Origin: Pseudomonas sp. G2-4
GTDB taxonomy: Bacteria; Pseudomonadota; Gammaproteobacteria; Pseudomonadales; Pseudomonadaceae
Assembly: GCF_030064125.1 (NCBI RefSeq)
Contig: NZ_CP125957.1
Location: forward strand, 3,472,001 to 3,536,000
Direction: 5' to 3'
DNA length: 64,000 nt
Shown: piece after piece, positions 19,098-27,456 of the stretch
Layout of the letters: each line of letters starts with the position of its first letter
Position numbering within the stretch: the first letter of the stretch is position 1
Made by a program: the position numbers and the translations under genes
Notes under the pieces: generated by a model
What the model was told of the DNA's origin: nothing
The model's input: the letters and a program-made list of their open reading frames with translations, nothing else
The model's database searches: none

Positions 19098-19535
19098 ATG
19101 ACTGACGATATTGACCAGATCCTCATCAGCGCCCTGATGGAAGACTCCCGGCGTTCCCTCAAAGCCCTGGCCAACCTGAGCGGCCTGTCCTCCCCCAGCG
19201 TTGCCGAACGACTTCGCCGGCTCGAAGAGCGTGGCGTGCTCAGGGGCTACACCGTCGAGGTGGACCCGAAGTGCTTCGGCTATCAACTCCAGGCCATTGT
19301 GCGTATCCGCCCGTTACCGGGACAGTTGCAGGAAGTCGAACGGCAGATCCAAGCCATCGCCGAGTTTACCGAGTGCGACAAGGTGACCGGCGATGACTGC
19401 TTCATCGCCCGGTTGCACGTGCGTTCGATGGAACAGCTGGACACGCTCTTGGACAAGCTCAATGTCCTGGCCGAAACCAACACCGCGATCGTCAAGAAGA
19501 CGCCGGTCAAACGGCGATTGCCGCCGATGGCGTGA
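19098..19535 (+). CDS. Lrp/AsnC-family transcriptional regulator
   Basis: A 145-residue regulator with an N-terminal winged HTH (DDIDQILISALMEDSRRSLK, then LSSPSVAERLRRLEERGVLRGY) and a C-terminal RAM/AsnC ligand-binding domain from about residue 65. ATG at 19098 gives the standard N terminus for the family and is preceded by AGCGGGA. A longer upstream frame exists but would overlap the divergent EamA gene. It most likely regulates that transporter. Confidence 0.88.
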   Translation: MTDDIDQILISALMEDSRRSLKALANLSGLSSPSVAERLRRLEERGVLRGYTVEVDPKCFGYQLQAIVRIRPLPGQLQEVERQIQAIAEFTECDKVTGDDCFIARLHVRSMEQLDTLLDKLNVLAETNTAIVKKTPVKRRLPPMA

Positions 19536-19541
19536 GAGAGA

Positions 19542-19571
19542 TCCGGCCTCGGTTTTCTGTCCGAGGCCGGA
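19542..19571 (+). terminator. GC-rich hairpin after the Lrp gene
   Basis: TCCGGCCTCGG and CCGAGGCCGGA form a perfect 11-bp stem with an 8-nt loop, 7 nt after the stop. No T-run follows, so termination is likely but not certain. Confidence 0.6.
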
Positions 19572-19644
19572 GGGCAAGGCGCCGGTCAGGGCCAGTGCCA
19601 TGAAAGACGGGCATATATCGAGAGCCCCCAACCGCATCACGCTT

Positions 19645-20139
19645 TTACAGGGGCTTCGTCCAAAACAGCATACGTCCGTGGGCCGGGTCGAACATGCCGG
19701 CGGCAAAACCGAACTTGGCATAACTGCCCTGGGCCACGGCATTGCCTTCAAGCACCTCCAGGGTGATTTTGCAGCAACCGCGCTGGCGGGCGATGTCCTC
19801 GACCTTTTGCAGCATCTTCTGGCTCAGCCCGAGCCCGCGGAAAGCCTCCATCACCGCCACGTCGTGGATATTGACCAGTGGTCGGCAGGCAAAGGTTGAA
19901 AAACCCTCGAAACAATTGACCAGCCCCGCCGGTTCGCCATTGACGAACGCCAGCACGCTGAACGCATGGGGACGCTTGGCCAGTTCCTCGGGCAGATGCA
20001 GCAGCACCTCGGCCGGCAGCGAATGGCCACCCCCCATCGGGTCCTCCGCATAACCATTGAGCACATGACAGATCGCTTCAGCATGGACCGGATTGGTGTA
20101 GCTGGCTTGCAGTACAAGGATGTCCTTGGCTTCTTCCAT
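19645..20139 (-). CDS. GNAT-family N-acetyltransferase
   Basis: A 164-residue acetyltransferase. The acetyl-CoA region is VNIHDVAVMEAFRGLGLSQKML (about residues 90-115), with a degenerate Q/RxxGxG/A loop as RGLGLSQ, followed by CKITLEVLEGNAVAQGSYAKFGF. The start at 20139 is chosen because GGAAGG precedes it and the family fold begins there; the frame stays open further upstream. The substrate cannot be told from sequence. It lies downstream of zapE on the same strand with 64 nt between. Confidence 0.82.
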   Translation of the reverse strand: MEEAKDILVLQASYTNPVHAEAICHVLNGYAEDPMGGGHSLPAEVLLHLPEELAKRPHAFSVLAFVNGEPAGLVNCFEGFSTFACRPLVNIHDVAVMEAFRGLGLSQKMLQKVEDIARQRGCCKITLEVLEGNAVAQGSYAKFGFAAGMFDPAHGRMLFWTKPL

Positions 20140-20203
20140 GACCTTCCATCTCACTTCGGTAGTACCGACGGCCCGAGGCTGTCGGCGGGATACGGGATAC
20201 AGG

Positions 20204-21325
20204 TCAGTTGGGCTGACCAAAACGTTGCAGCTGCATTTCCTGGAGGCGACTGAGAGTACGGCGAAACGGAAATTGCAGATAGCCCTCGGTGTACAACTCA
20301 TCCATCGGCACCTGAGCCGACAGGTACAGCGGCACCTTGCGGTCATAGCATTCGTCGACCAGGGCGATGAAACGCCGTACACCGTCGTCGTGAACAGACA
20401 GTTGCGGCAGCTCGCGATCCCCCGCCACAACCCGCTCGACGCCGTCTTCCGTACCACGGGCAATGCGCCCTTCGCGCTGCTCGGCGCTCAGGTTGGGCAC
20501 ATCACTGAGCAGGATGAACTTGAAGCGGTCGCACAGGGCCATGAAATCCAGGGCCGAGAACGGTTGCTCGCATAAATCCGGATAACGGCTCCAGAGCACC
20601 TTTTCACTGGCCTGGACCGGTGCAATCAGTCGATGACCGACTTCGATCGGCTCGCCGCTCAGCGTCTGTCCTGTTGTCAACTGACCGAAGACATCGCTCA
20701 ACGGATCGGGCTTCCCGGCTTCACGCAGCCAGTAACGCTGCTGCAACGTGCCCGGGTGCTGGCGATGGTCTTGCCATCCATTGACCGGCACAACCTGCAT
20801 GTGCTGCTTGATCGCGGTGATGGTCGGGATGAAGCGCTCACGGTTATGGCCGTTGGCGTAGAGCTCCTCCGGCGGCAGGTTGGAGGTGCTCACCACCACC
20901 ATGCCTTGCTCGAACATCACCTGGAACAGACGACCGAGGATGATGGCATCGCCAATGTCACTGACAAACAATTCGTCGAAACACAGTACCCGTACCTCTC
21001 GACTCAACTCGCGGGCCAAGGCGTGCAAAGGGTCCGGCGTGCCGGTGAGCTGGAACGAGCGCTGGTGCACCCAGGCCATGAAATGATGAAAGTGCTGGCG
21101 GCGGGCCGGGACCTTGAGGCTTTCATAGAAACGGTCCATCAGCCAGGTCTTGCCGCGCCCGACCGGGCCCCAGAGGTAAACGCCCTTGATCGACTTGCGG
21201 CCGTCGTGCAACGCCTGGTGGCATTGCTCCAGGGCCATGATGGCCAACTCCTGGGCTTCGTCCTGAACGAAGCCGTGGTGTTCGATGGCATGCTGCCAGG
21301 CACTCAAGGGAGAGTCGAAAGTCAT
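20204..21325 (-). CDS. zapE: Cell division protein ZapE (AFG1-like ATPase)
   Basis: A 373-residue P-loop ATPase of the AFG1/LACE1 family. Walker A is GPVGRGKTWLMDRF, followed by HFHHFMAWVH and the Walker B region LCFDELFVSDIGDAIILGRLF. In E. coli ZapE binds FtsZ and destabilises it late in division. The ATG at 21325 is favoured over a TTG at 21334; neither has a strong ribosome site. Length matches E. coli ZapE (375). Confidence 0.9.
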   Translation of the reverse strand: MTFDSPLSAWQHAIEHHGFVQDEAQELAIMALEQCHQALHDGRKSIKGVYLWGPVGRGKTWLMDRFYESLKVPARRQHFHHFMAWVHQRSFQLTGTPDPLHALARELSREVRVLCFDELFVSDIGDAIILGRLFQVMFEQGMVVVSTSNLPPEELYANGHNRERFIPTITAIKQHMQVVPVNGWQDHRQHPGTLQQRYWLREAGKPDPLSDVFGQLTTGQTLSGEPIEVGHRLIAPVQASEKVLWSRYPDLCEQPFSALDFMALCDRFKFILLSDVPNLSAEQREGRIARGTEDGVERVVAGDRELPQLSVHDDGVRRFIALVDECYDRKVPLYLSAQVPMDELYTEGYLQFPFRRTLSRLQEMQLQRFGQPN

Positions 21326-21403
21326 ACGGCCCAAGTCTGGAAAACGAAGGTGGGGAGTATGCCATGCCGTTGAAGTGAGCGATCACACCACAACACAAAA
21401 CCC

Positions 21404-21497
21404 TGTGGCGAGGGAGCTTGCTCCCGCTCGGTTGCGCAGCAACCGCAAAAGCTTGGGGCCGCTACGCAGCCCAGCGGGAGCAAGCTCCCTCGCCACG
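21404..21497. repeat. Paired REP element (GGGAG type)
   Basis: Inverted copies of GTGGCGAGGGAGCTTGCTCC about 94 nt end to end, with an inner GGTTGCGCAGCAACC hairpin. It lies between the zapE start and the next gene end. Confidence 0.88.
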
Positions 21498-21517
21498 ACA
21501 GCGTTCGCCTAAAAACG

Positions 21518-21859
21518 CTAAATCGAGATATCCAACCGACTGATCTTCCCCTGCTCATCGAGCCGGAAAGTATAGCGCAACTCCAGCGGGCTGCCGGGGA
21601 AGGTCCCGGAAATCAGGTTCTGCACCAACACCTTGCCAGTGCGTTGTTGCACGTTGAGCACTTCCACCCGTGGCTGAAAACGCCGGGCAGTGTCTTCCAT
21701 CCACTGGGCGATGGCCTGGGTGCCGGCCCGATGCAGGCCTTCATCGAACACGTTGGCGTCCTCGGCGAAGAAACGCGTCACCGCCGAACTGTCACGGGCA
21801 TTGGCGGCTGCAATGTAGCCGGCGATGGCTGGGGCCAGGGAAGAGACGGGATTGGACAT
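21518..21859 (-). CDS. SnoaL/NTF2-like protein
   Basis: A 113-residue small protein that fits the NTF2-like fold. An N-terminal helix pair (IAGYIAAANARDSSAVTRFFAED) is followed by beta strands ending in RYTFRLDEQGKISRLDI. The family includes isomerases, hydrolases and binding proteins, so no function can be given. It follows a YafY-type regulator by 51 nt on the same strand and is probably cotranscribed. Confidence 0.78.
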   Translation of the reverse strand: MSNPVSSLAPAIAGYIAAANARDSSAVTRFFAEDANVFDEGLHRAGTQAIAQWMEDTARRFQPRVEVLNVQQRTGKVLVQNLISGTFPGSPLELRYTFRLDEQGKISRLDISI

Positions 21860-21910
21860 GGCAGGGCTCCTTGTTTTATCGATCTGGCACCATGCTAGAA
21901 CAGCCTTGTG

Positions 21911-22627
21911 TCAGTTTTTGTCAGGAGTGAAGCGCCCCGATTCATCCAACTTCATCAGCTTGAACCAGGCACGCAGCCAGTCACTGCGCCGGCCGGGATA
22001 GCGCTCGCCCTGCTCGGTAGCAGAGGCGATCCGGTCAGTGCGAAAGGTCCGATAGGCGCCGCGCAATTCGCACCACGCCACCACCACCCGTGCCTCATTG
22101 AAAAAGCCCAGTGCCAGCGGCCAGATCAATCGTTGGCTCGGGATTTTGTTCACGTCGGCGTAATCGATGTGCAGTTTGGCTTGAGCGCGAATGGCCTGGC
22201 GATAGACATTCAACTCCACCGTATTCTGCGGATAGCCATAGCCTGGCGGGCCGGGCAGCACCGTGGGGTTGCGCAGGGCGTCCCGGACGTCGGGGGCCAG
22301 CACCGCTGCGACTTTCGCCAACGCATCGGCGGCGGCCTTGCCCAACACCTCGTCGCCGCGCTGATCGACGTAGCGCAGGCCCAGCACAATGGCCTCGATT
22401 TCATCGGCAGTGAACATCAGCGGCGGCAGGAACAGGCCACTGCGCAACACATAGCCAATGCCCGCCTCCCCCTGGATCGGCGCGCCCAGGGCCGTGAGTT
22501 CGGCGATGTCGCGATACAGCGTGCGCTCGGACACTTTCAGTTCGGCCGCCAAGGTCGCGGCGGTGACCGGGCAGCGTTTGCCCCGCAAGACTTGCAGCAA
22601 AGTGAGCAGCCGAGTGGTACGCGACAC
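21911..22627 (-). CDS. YafY-type transcriptional regulator (HTH plus WYL domain)
   Basis: A 238-residue regulator. A DeoR-like HTH occupies residues 1-60 (RLLTLLQVLRG, then LAAELKVSERTLYRDIAEL). A WYL-type ligand-binding domain follows from about 135, with KIPSQRLIWPLALGFFNEARVVVAWCEL as its core. The start is GTG at 22627; the ribosome site is weak. It probably controls the downstream NTF2-like gene, but the signal is unknown. Confidence 0.85.
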   Translation of the reverse strand: MSRTTRLLTLLQVLRGKRCPVTAATLAAELKVSERTLYRDIAELTALGAPIQGEAGIGYVLRSGLFLPPLMFTADEIEAIVLGLRYVDQRGDEVLGKAAADALAKVAAVLAPDVRDALRNPTVLPGPPGYGYPQNTVELNVYRQAIRAQAKLHIDYADVNKIPSQRLIWPLALGFFNEARVVVAWCELRGAYRTFRTDRIASATEQGERYPGRRSDWLRAWFKLMKLDESGRFTPDKN

Positions 22628-22721
22628 GATGACGATCCGGGAGGAAAAAGTTGACGCAGATTAGCAGAGGCTGGTGTCAGAAAGTGTCAGGAGCCATTTA
22701 CCGAGGTGTGGCCTAAGCGGT

Positions 22722-22857
22722 CGTGGCGAGGGAGCTTGCTCCCGCTGGGGTGTGAAGCAGCCCTGAAACCAGGCACCTCGGTAGGGGGTGGATTGCTTGA
22801 ATTCTTGGATGAGGGGCTGCTTCGCAGCCCAGCGGGAGCAAGCTCCCTCGCCACAGG
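22722..22857. repeat. Paired REP element (GGGAG type)
   Basis: Inverted copies of GTGGCGAGGGAGCTTGCTCC enclosing about 90 nt. The whole gap 22628-22937 between the WYL regulator and the LEA gene holds this element and no visible gene. Confidence 0.87.
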
Positions 22858-22937
22858 GGTTGCGGTGGTCTTGAATGTATTGTGGGTTATCGTACCCAGC
22901 AGTTTCCCGAGTTTTCTCACTTTTTGAGAGTTTATCC

Positions 22938-23408
22938 ATGCGCAGATTCCTCGGTTTGTCCCTCTTCATGATGCTACTCAGTTTGAGCGCCTGCGCCCTT
23001 TTTCCGCACCGTGACCCGCTGAATATCAACGTCGTCGGCATCGAACCGTTGCCCAGCCAGGAGCTGGAGATGCGTTTTGCCGTGAAGTTGCGCTTACAGA
23101 ACCCCAACGAAACCGCCATTGATTACAACGGCGTGGCCCTGGATCTGGAGGTCAACGGACGTACGCTGGCCTCGGGCGTCAGTGACCAGTCCGGTTCCAT
23201 TCCACGATTTTCCGAGGCGGTGCTGAGCGTGCCGGTGAGCATTTCGGCTTTTTCCGTGCTGCGTCAGACTCTGGGCCTGAGCCAGACCCAAAGCCTGAAC
23301 AACCTGCCCTATGTACTCAAGGGCAAACTCGCGGGAGGGTTGTTCGGCACCATGCGCTTCGTCGACCGCGGCACCCTCGACCTGCCAGGTTCCGCAGCGA
23401 CTTGGTAA
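22938..23408 (+). CDS. LEA type 2 family lipoprotein
   Basis: A 156-residue precursor with a lipoprotein signal (LSLSAC, acylated Cys19) followed by a LEA_2/WHy-type beta domain. The typical pattern LQNPNETAIDYNGVALDLEVNGRTLASG sits near residues 52-80. ATG at 22938 is chosen because an upstream in-frame start at 22875 would place the signal peptide internally. LEA_2 proteins in Pseudomonas are envelope lipoproteins of unclear function. It ends directly against the convergent nitrilase gene with no gap. Confidence 0.82.
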   Translation: MRRFLGLSLFMMLLSLSACALFPHRDPLNINVVGIEPLPSQELEMRFAVKLRLQNPNETAIDYNGVALDLEVNGRTLASGVSDQSGSIPRFSEAVLSVPVSISAFSVLRQTLGLSQTQSLNNLPYVLKGKLAGGLFGTMRFVDRGTLDLPGSAATW

Positions 23409-24332
23409 TCAGGCGGTAAACCGCACACCGGGCTTGGCCCGCTCGTCCACCACCAGTTCGAACACGTCCGGCCGGGCGTAATGCCCGACGACGTCATAAT
23501 CGTAGCGTGCCCGCACCAGTTCATCGGTATCGATTTCGGCGGTCAGTAAACCGGCCGAGCCTTTCAGCGGCCCGGCCAGCACATCCCCCATGGGGCCCAC
23601 AATCACACTGCCACCCGCAATCAACGGACGTTCGGCCGGCCAATGGGCGACGTCGATGCCCAATGCCTGTGGCGAGGCCTGGACCTGGCAAGCGCTGATC
23701 ACAAAGCAACGGCCTTCGTGTGCGATGTGGCGCATGGTCACCTGCCACATCTCTCGCTCATCCACCGTCGGCGCACACCAAACCTCTACGCCTTTGGCGT
23801 ACATCGCGGTGCGCAGAAGCGGCATCATGTTTTCCCAACACACCGCTGCGCCCAAACGACCGACCTGGCTGTCGATCACCGGCAGGGTCGAGCCGTCGCC
23901 CTTGCCCCAGATCAGGCGCTCGGTGCCGGTAGGCATCAGTTTGCGGTGCTTGGCCACCAGGCCGGCTTCGGGCTCGAAGTACAGCGCCGTGCAGTACAGG
24001 GTGCTGCCGGCCCGTTCAATGACACCCAACACCAGACTGGACCGGGTGCGGGCCGACAGCCCGGCCAGCGCCTCGGTCTCGGCGCCGGGCACGTCAATGG
24101 CATTGGCAAAATAACGGGCAAACGCCTCGCGCCCCTCCGGTAGGCGGTAACCCAACTGAGTGCCAAAAGTCTCGCCCTTGGGATACCCGCCCAACAGCGC
24201 TTCGGGCATCACCACCAACTGGACACCGGCTTGGCGTATGGCGTCTTCATAAGACAGGATCTGCGCCAGGGTCTCGTCCTTGCCGCCGGGCAACGAGCCG
24301 ATTTGCAGGGCCGCCACAATGGATTTGGGCAT
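23409..24332 (-). CDS. Nitrilase-family carbon-nitrogen hydrolase
   Basis: A 307-residue enzyme of the nitrilase superfamily. The catalytic triad is Glu44 ([13 protein letters not shown]), Lys131 ([12 protein letters not shown]) and Cys165 ([11 protein letters not shown]). The HRKLMPT and CWEN motifs are those of true nitrilases, which convert nitriles to acids plus ammonia, rather than amidases. It is somewhat shorter than characterised arylacetonitrilases (about 350). A divergent LysR gene lies 95 nt away and probably regulates it. The substrate is not evident. Confidence 0.87.
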   Translation of the reverse strand: MPKSIVAALQIGSLPGGKDETLAQILSYEDAIRQAGVQLVVMPEALLGGYPKGETFGTQLGYRLPEGREAFARYFANAIDVPGAETEALAGLSARTRSSLVLGVIERAGSTLYCTALYFEPEAGLVAKHRKLMPTGTERLIWGKGDGSTLPVIDSQVGRLGAAVCWENMMPLLRTAMYAKGVEVWCAPTVDEREMWQVTMRHIAHEGRCFVISACQVQASPQALGIDVAHWPAERPLIAGGSVIVGPMGDVLAGPLKGSAGLLTAEIDTDELVRARYDYDVVGHYARPDVFELVVDERAKPGVRFTA

Positions 24333-24427
24333 GGTCTTTTAACTCCTTGATCATCAGGTGTTGCTGATTCTCAGGCGTCGGCCGATCATGAATAAAGCCC
24401 CAGATGCTGCTAAATGATATGAGCCTT

Positions 24428-25327
24428 ATGAATATCGCCGACGTCGACCTCAATCTGCTCAAGACTTTCGAAGCCTTGCACGATGAATCCAGCGCCAGTC
24501 GCGCCGCATTGCGCCTGGGGGTGACCCAGTCGGCCATCAGCGCAGCCCTGCGCAGGCTTCGACACCTGTATGACGATCAGTTATTCGTGCGCACCGGGCG
24601 CGGCCTGGCGCCGACCTTGCGGGCCAACCAGCTGAAACCGGTGATCAGCGATGCACTGGACAAATGTCGCCAAAGCCTGGCGATGGTCGACCCACATATT
24701 AGCCATTACGTGGGCCGTTCGGTCATCGTCGGGCTGTCCGATGATTTCGAGATTGCCCATGGACGACGCTTGATCGAGGAAGTAGCGCGACGTGCACCGG
24801 GGCTGCGCTTGATTTTTCGCCAGACCCACAGCCAGATCGTCGGCCGGGCCCTGATGGAGCGCAGTCTCGACCTGGCGATCACGGCGGGCGGTTTCGCAGA
24901 AAGGCTGCTCAGTCGCCAGATATTGGGCGAAGGCGACTACGCCTGCCTCGTAGACCCGGCCAGCTTGGCGGAGGGCCAGCAGAGCCTGTCCCTGGAGGCA
25001 TTTGTGGCCCGTGAACATTTGCTGGTGTCGTCGGCTGGTTTCATCGGTATCACTGACGAAGGGCTGGCCGCGCTCGGTCTGAGCCGGCGGGTGTGCGCTT
25101 CCACGACCCATTTTGCCGCACTGCCATTCCTGCTCAAGGGCAGTCAGGCGGTGGCGACCATTCCGGCCCATGCCGCCCGGGCCATCGCCTCGCTCAGCGG
25201 CCTCGCGTTGCTGCCCTGCCCTCTGGCCTTGCCTCGTTATCCCATCGAACTGGGCTGGCGAACCCACACACAAATGGACCCGGCAGTGGCCAAGGTTCGC
25301 GAGGCCATTGTCATCGCCTTCACGTAG
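24428..25327 (+). CDS. LysR-family transcriptional regulator (nitrilase-linked)
   Basis: A 299-residue LTTR. The HTH covers residues 1-60 (DVDLNLLKTFEALHDESSAS, SRAALRLGVTQSAISAALRRLR) and the LysR substrate domain follows. In-frame ATGs also exist at 24404 and 24419. I chose 24428 because it gives the usual family N terminus; none has a strong ribosome site. The NodD-like HTH style DVDLNLL suggests the subgroup that controls degradation genes. It is divergent from the nitrilase gene, its likely target. Confidence 0.85.
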   Translation: MNIADVDLNLLKTFEALHDESSASRAALRLGVTQSAISAALRRLRHLYDDQLFVRTGRGLAPTLRANQLKPVISDALDKCRQSLAMVDPHISHYVGRSVIVGLSDDFEIAHGRRLIEEVARRAPGLRLIFRQTHSQIVGRALMERSLDLAITAGGFAERLLSRQILGEGDYACLVDPASLAEGQQSLSLEAFVAREHLLVSSAGFIGITDEGLAALGLSRRVCASTTHFAALPFLLKGSQAVATIPAHAARAIASLSGLALLPCPLALPRYPIELGWRTHTQMDPAVAKVREAIVIAFT

Positions 25328-25330
25328 GGA

Positions 25331-25585
25331 TTACTTGTTGGCGGCCATCAGCCGATTGACTTCACTGCGTACCATGTTGGCGTACTCCGGTGGCGACATG
25401 CCGTCCAGCTCGGCACGCACCCACTCAGACCACTTGCCCTTGCGCTTTGACCGCTCGCCAAACAGCCGGGCCGCATCGCCCTTGGCCTTGCCCAAGTTGT
25501 TTTGCCACAGCTCAAAGAGTCGGGATTTCTCGTCTTCCAGCGCCGCACGCTCGGCCAGGGGCCTGTCTGCCAGATTGAAACTCAT
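25331..25585 (-). CDS. Conserved small protein of unknown function
   Basis: An 84-residue soluble, charged, mostly helical protein (MSFNLADRPLAERAALEDEK; ends NRLMAANK). Codon use and GC at third positions look like the neighbouring genes, which supports a real gene. The ribosome site is weak. I do not recognise a domain. It is convergent with the LysR gene (3 nt apart) and divergent from a DUF883 gene. Confidence 0.65.
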   Translation of the reverse strand: MSFNLADRPLAERAALEDEKSRLFELWQNNLGKAKGDAARLFGERSKRKGKWSEWVRAELDGMSPPEYANMVRSEVNRLMAANK

Positions 25586-25745
25586 GGGAATTACCTGTTG
25601 CGTAAATAGGCGCCATCTTACACCTTGCAGGGAAACGGCTTAACCACGATTTATGAAGGGTTGTGCTACCAATGCCACACGCTGCAACTTTTGCAGGCGC
25701 GCAACACTCCATTGTTCACTGCCATCATCCACAAGGAGTACCCCA

Positions 25746-26063
25746 ATGGCTCGCAAAAGCACCCTGCAAGCAAACGGAGAGCAAATCAAGGATCAAGCGT
25801 TCAGCGAGCTGAAGGCATTGATCGAAGAATCGGAAAAGCTGCTCAAGAGCAGCGCTTCGCTGGTCGGCGAAGACGCGGAAAACCTGCGGGACCAGATCTC
25901 CCAGAAACTGCAACAGGCCCTGGATTCGGTCACCGAGGTTCGGGAGCGCACCCGTCCGATGGTCGACGCCACTGAAGTCTATATCGGTGGTCATCCTTGG
26001 CAAACCGTAGCGATTTCTGCCGGTTTCGGGCTGGTGGTGGGTTTGTTGCTCGGACGGCGTTGA
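25746..26063 (+). CDS. DUF883 (ElaB/YqjD-like) membrane-anchored protein
   Basis: A 105-residue protein. A long amphipathic, coiled-coil-like helix (residues about 10-75) is followed by one C-terminal membrane segment rich in Gly (AISAGFGLVVGLLLGRR), the layout of ElaB/YqjD/YgaM. YqjD of E. coli binds ribosomes at the inner membrane in stationary phase. Here the role is inferred only. ATG at 25746 follows AAGGAG. Confidence 0.87.
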   Translation: MARKSTLQANGEQIKDQAFSELKALIEESEKLLKSSASLVGEDAENLRDQISQKLQQALDSVTEVRERTRPMVDATEVYIGGHPWQTVAISAGFGLVVGLLLGRR

Positions 26064-26087
26064 GCGACATCCAGAAGGACGGTTATC

Positions 26088-26183
26088 CGTGGCGAGGGAG
26101 CTTGCTCCCGCTCGGTTGTGAAACAACCGCAAAAAAAGCGAGGGCCGCTTCGCAGCCCAGCGGGAGCAAGCTCCCTCGCCACA
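26088..26183. repeat. Paired REP element (GGGAG type)
   Basis: Inverted GTGGCGAGGGAGCTTGCTCC copies, 96 nt end to end, between the DUF883 gene and dpkA. Confidence 0.88.
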
Positions 26184-26196
26184 CACCGACAACGGC

Positions 26197-27228
26197 TTAT
26201 TGTCCAGTCAGCTCCCGCAACTGCACCAACGTCTGCTCATCCAGAGCAATCCCGCGCTCATTGGATTTACTGCGCTCACGATGCCGACGATCCCCCGGCA
26301 ACCGGCGCAATCCGACGCCATGCATCTGCCTGACCAGCTCCTGGCTACGCTCGGCGAAGTTCTGGCCGGCGGCCTTGCTCGGATCGATCACGATCAGTAA
26401 CTGGCCGGTCCACGGCGTCTTGGCCCCTGGATGATTGCTCCAGTCGAACTCGAAGGAAAAATTGCCACCGGTCAGGGCCGCAGCCAGCAACTCGACCATC
26501 ATCGACAACGCAGACCCCTTGTGCCCGCCAAACGGCAGCAGCGCCCCACCTTCGAGAATCGCCTTTGGATCGCAGGTCGGCTGGCCGAGGCTGTCCACGC
26601 CCATGCCCGGGGGCAACAACTCGCCCTTGCGCGCAGCAATCTGGACATCACCATGGGCAATGGCACTGGTGGCCAAGTCGAAAACTATCGGCTCGCCGTC
26701 GGCCCGTGGCGCGGCGAAGGCGATGGGATTGGTGCCAAACAAGGGACGGTCCGCGCCATGGGGCACCACACAGGTCATGCTGTTGACCACGCTCAACGCC
26801 ACCAGGCCTTCGTAGGCAAACGGCTCGACATCCGGCCACAGGGCGGCGAAGTGATGGGAGTTGCGAATGGCCAACACCGCAATCCCGGCGCTGCGGGCCT
26901 TTGCCACCAGCAATGGGCGCGCGGCGGCCAGGGCGGGTTGGGCAAATCCGTTACCGGCGTCCACCGCGACAAAGCCTGACGCGACATCCTCAACCGCTGG
27001 CACCGCCTTGCCGTTGACCCAACCGCTGTTCAGGGTCGAGACATAACCCGGGATGCGGAACACCCCGTGGCTGTGGGCACCGTCGCGCTCTGCTCCAGCG
27101 CAGTTTGCGGCCAGGATTCGGGCGACTTCGAGCGACGTGCCGTGACGCAGGAAAATGTTCTCCAGCAAGCTCACCAATGCATCAAAGGACAGGGTTGACG
27201 AACCAGCATGATCGGATAGCGCAGACAT
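26197..27228 (-). CDS. dpkA: Delta1-piperideine-2-carboxylate / delta1-pyrroline-2-carboxylate reductase
   Basis: A 343-residue NADPH-dependent imine reductase of the malate/L-lactate dehydrogenase-like (LDH2) family. It closely resembles P. putida DpkA from memory, sharing AERDGAHSHGVFRIPGYVST, IRNSHHFAALWPDVEPFA, VVNSMTCVVPHGADRPLFGTN and GGALLPFGGHKGSALSMMVEL-type segments. The enzyme reduces the cyclic imines formed in D-lysine and D-proline/hydroxyproline breakdown to L-pipecolate and L-proline. Start ATG at 27228 follows CCGGAG. A longer upstream frame to 27375 lacks family sequence. No D-amino-acid dehydrogenase is adjacent. Confidence 0.87.
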   Translation of the reverse strand: MSALSDHAGSSTLSFDALVSLLENIFLRHGTSLEVARILAANCAGAERDGAHSHGVFRIPGYVSTLNSGWVNGKAVPAVEDVASGFVAVDAGNGFAQPALAAARPLLVAKARSAGIAVLAIRNSHHFAALWPDVEPFAYEGLVALSVVNSMTCVVPHGADRPLFGTNPIAFAAPRADGEPIVFDLATSAIAHGDVQIAARKGELLPPGMGVDSLGQPTCDPKAILEGGALLPFGGHKGSALSMMVELLAAALTGGNFSFEFDWSNHPGAKTPWTGQLLIVIDPSKAAGQNFAERSQELVRQMHGVGLRRLPGDRRHRERSKSNERGIALDEQTLVQLRELTGQ

Positions 27229-27456
27229 CTGAAGCTCCGGAGTGATTGTTGGAGGTAGCAACAGCGTAGGAACCAGCTCAGTGATTAAACACTGCTTCCT
27301 CGTGGGAGCAAAGCCTGCCCGGTGCTCTCTCAGCCTGACAGGCTTGCAGCCCTGCGTGCGGTAACTATGTACCACCTTGGCTCATTCGGCTTTTTTTAGT
27401 CTGGTTGCTTCATCCACGGGCATGCCGCCCTGCGGCGCCTTGATCGAGAAGCAACG

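Noticed and set aside
27300..27350. REP-like sequence GTGGGAGCAAAGCCTGCC before the toxin-like gene
   Set aside because: Only a partial, degraded match without a partner; too weak to list as an element.
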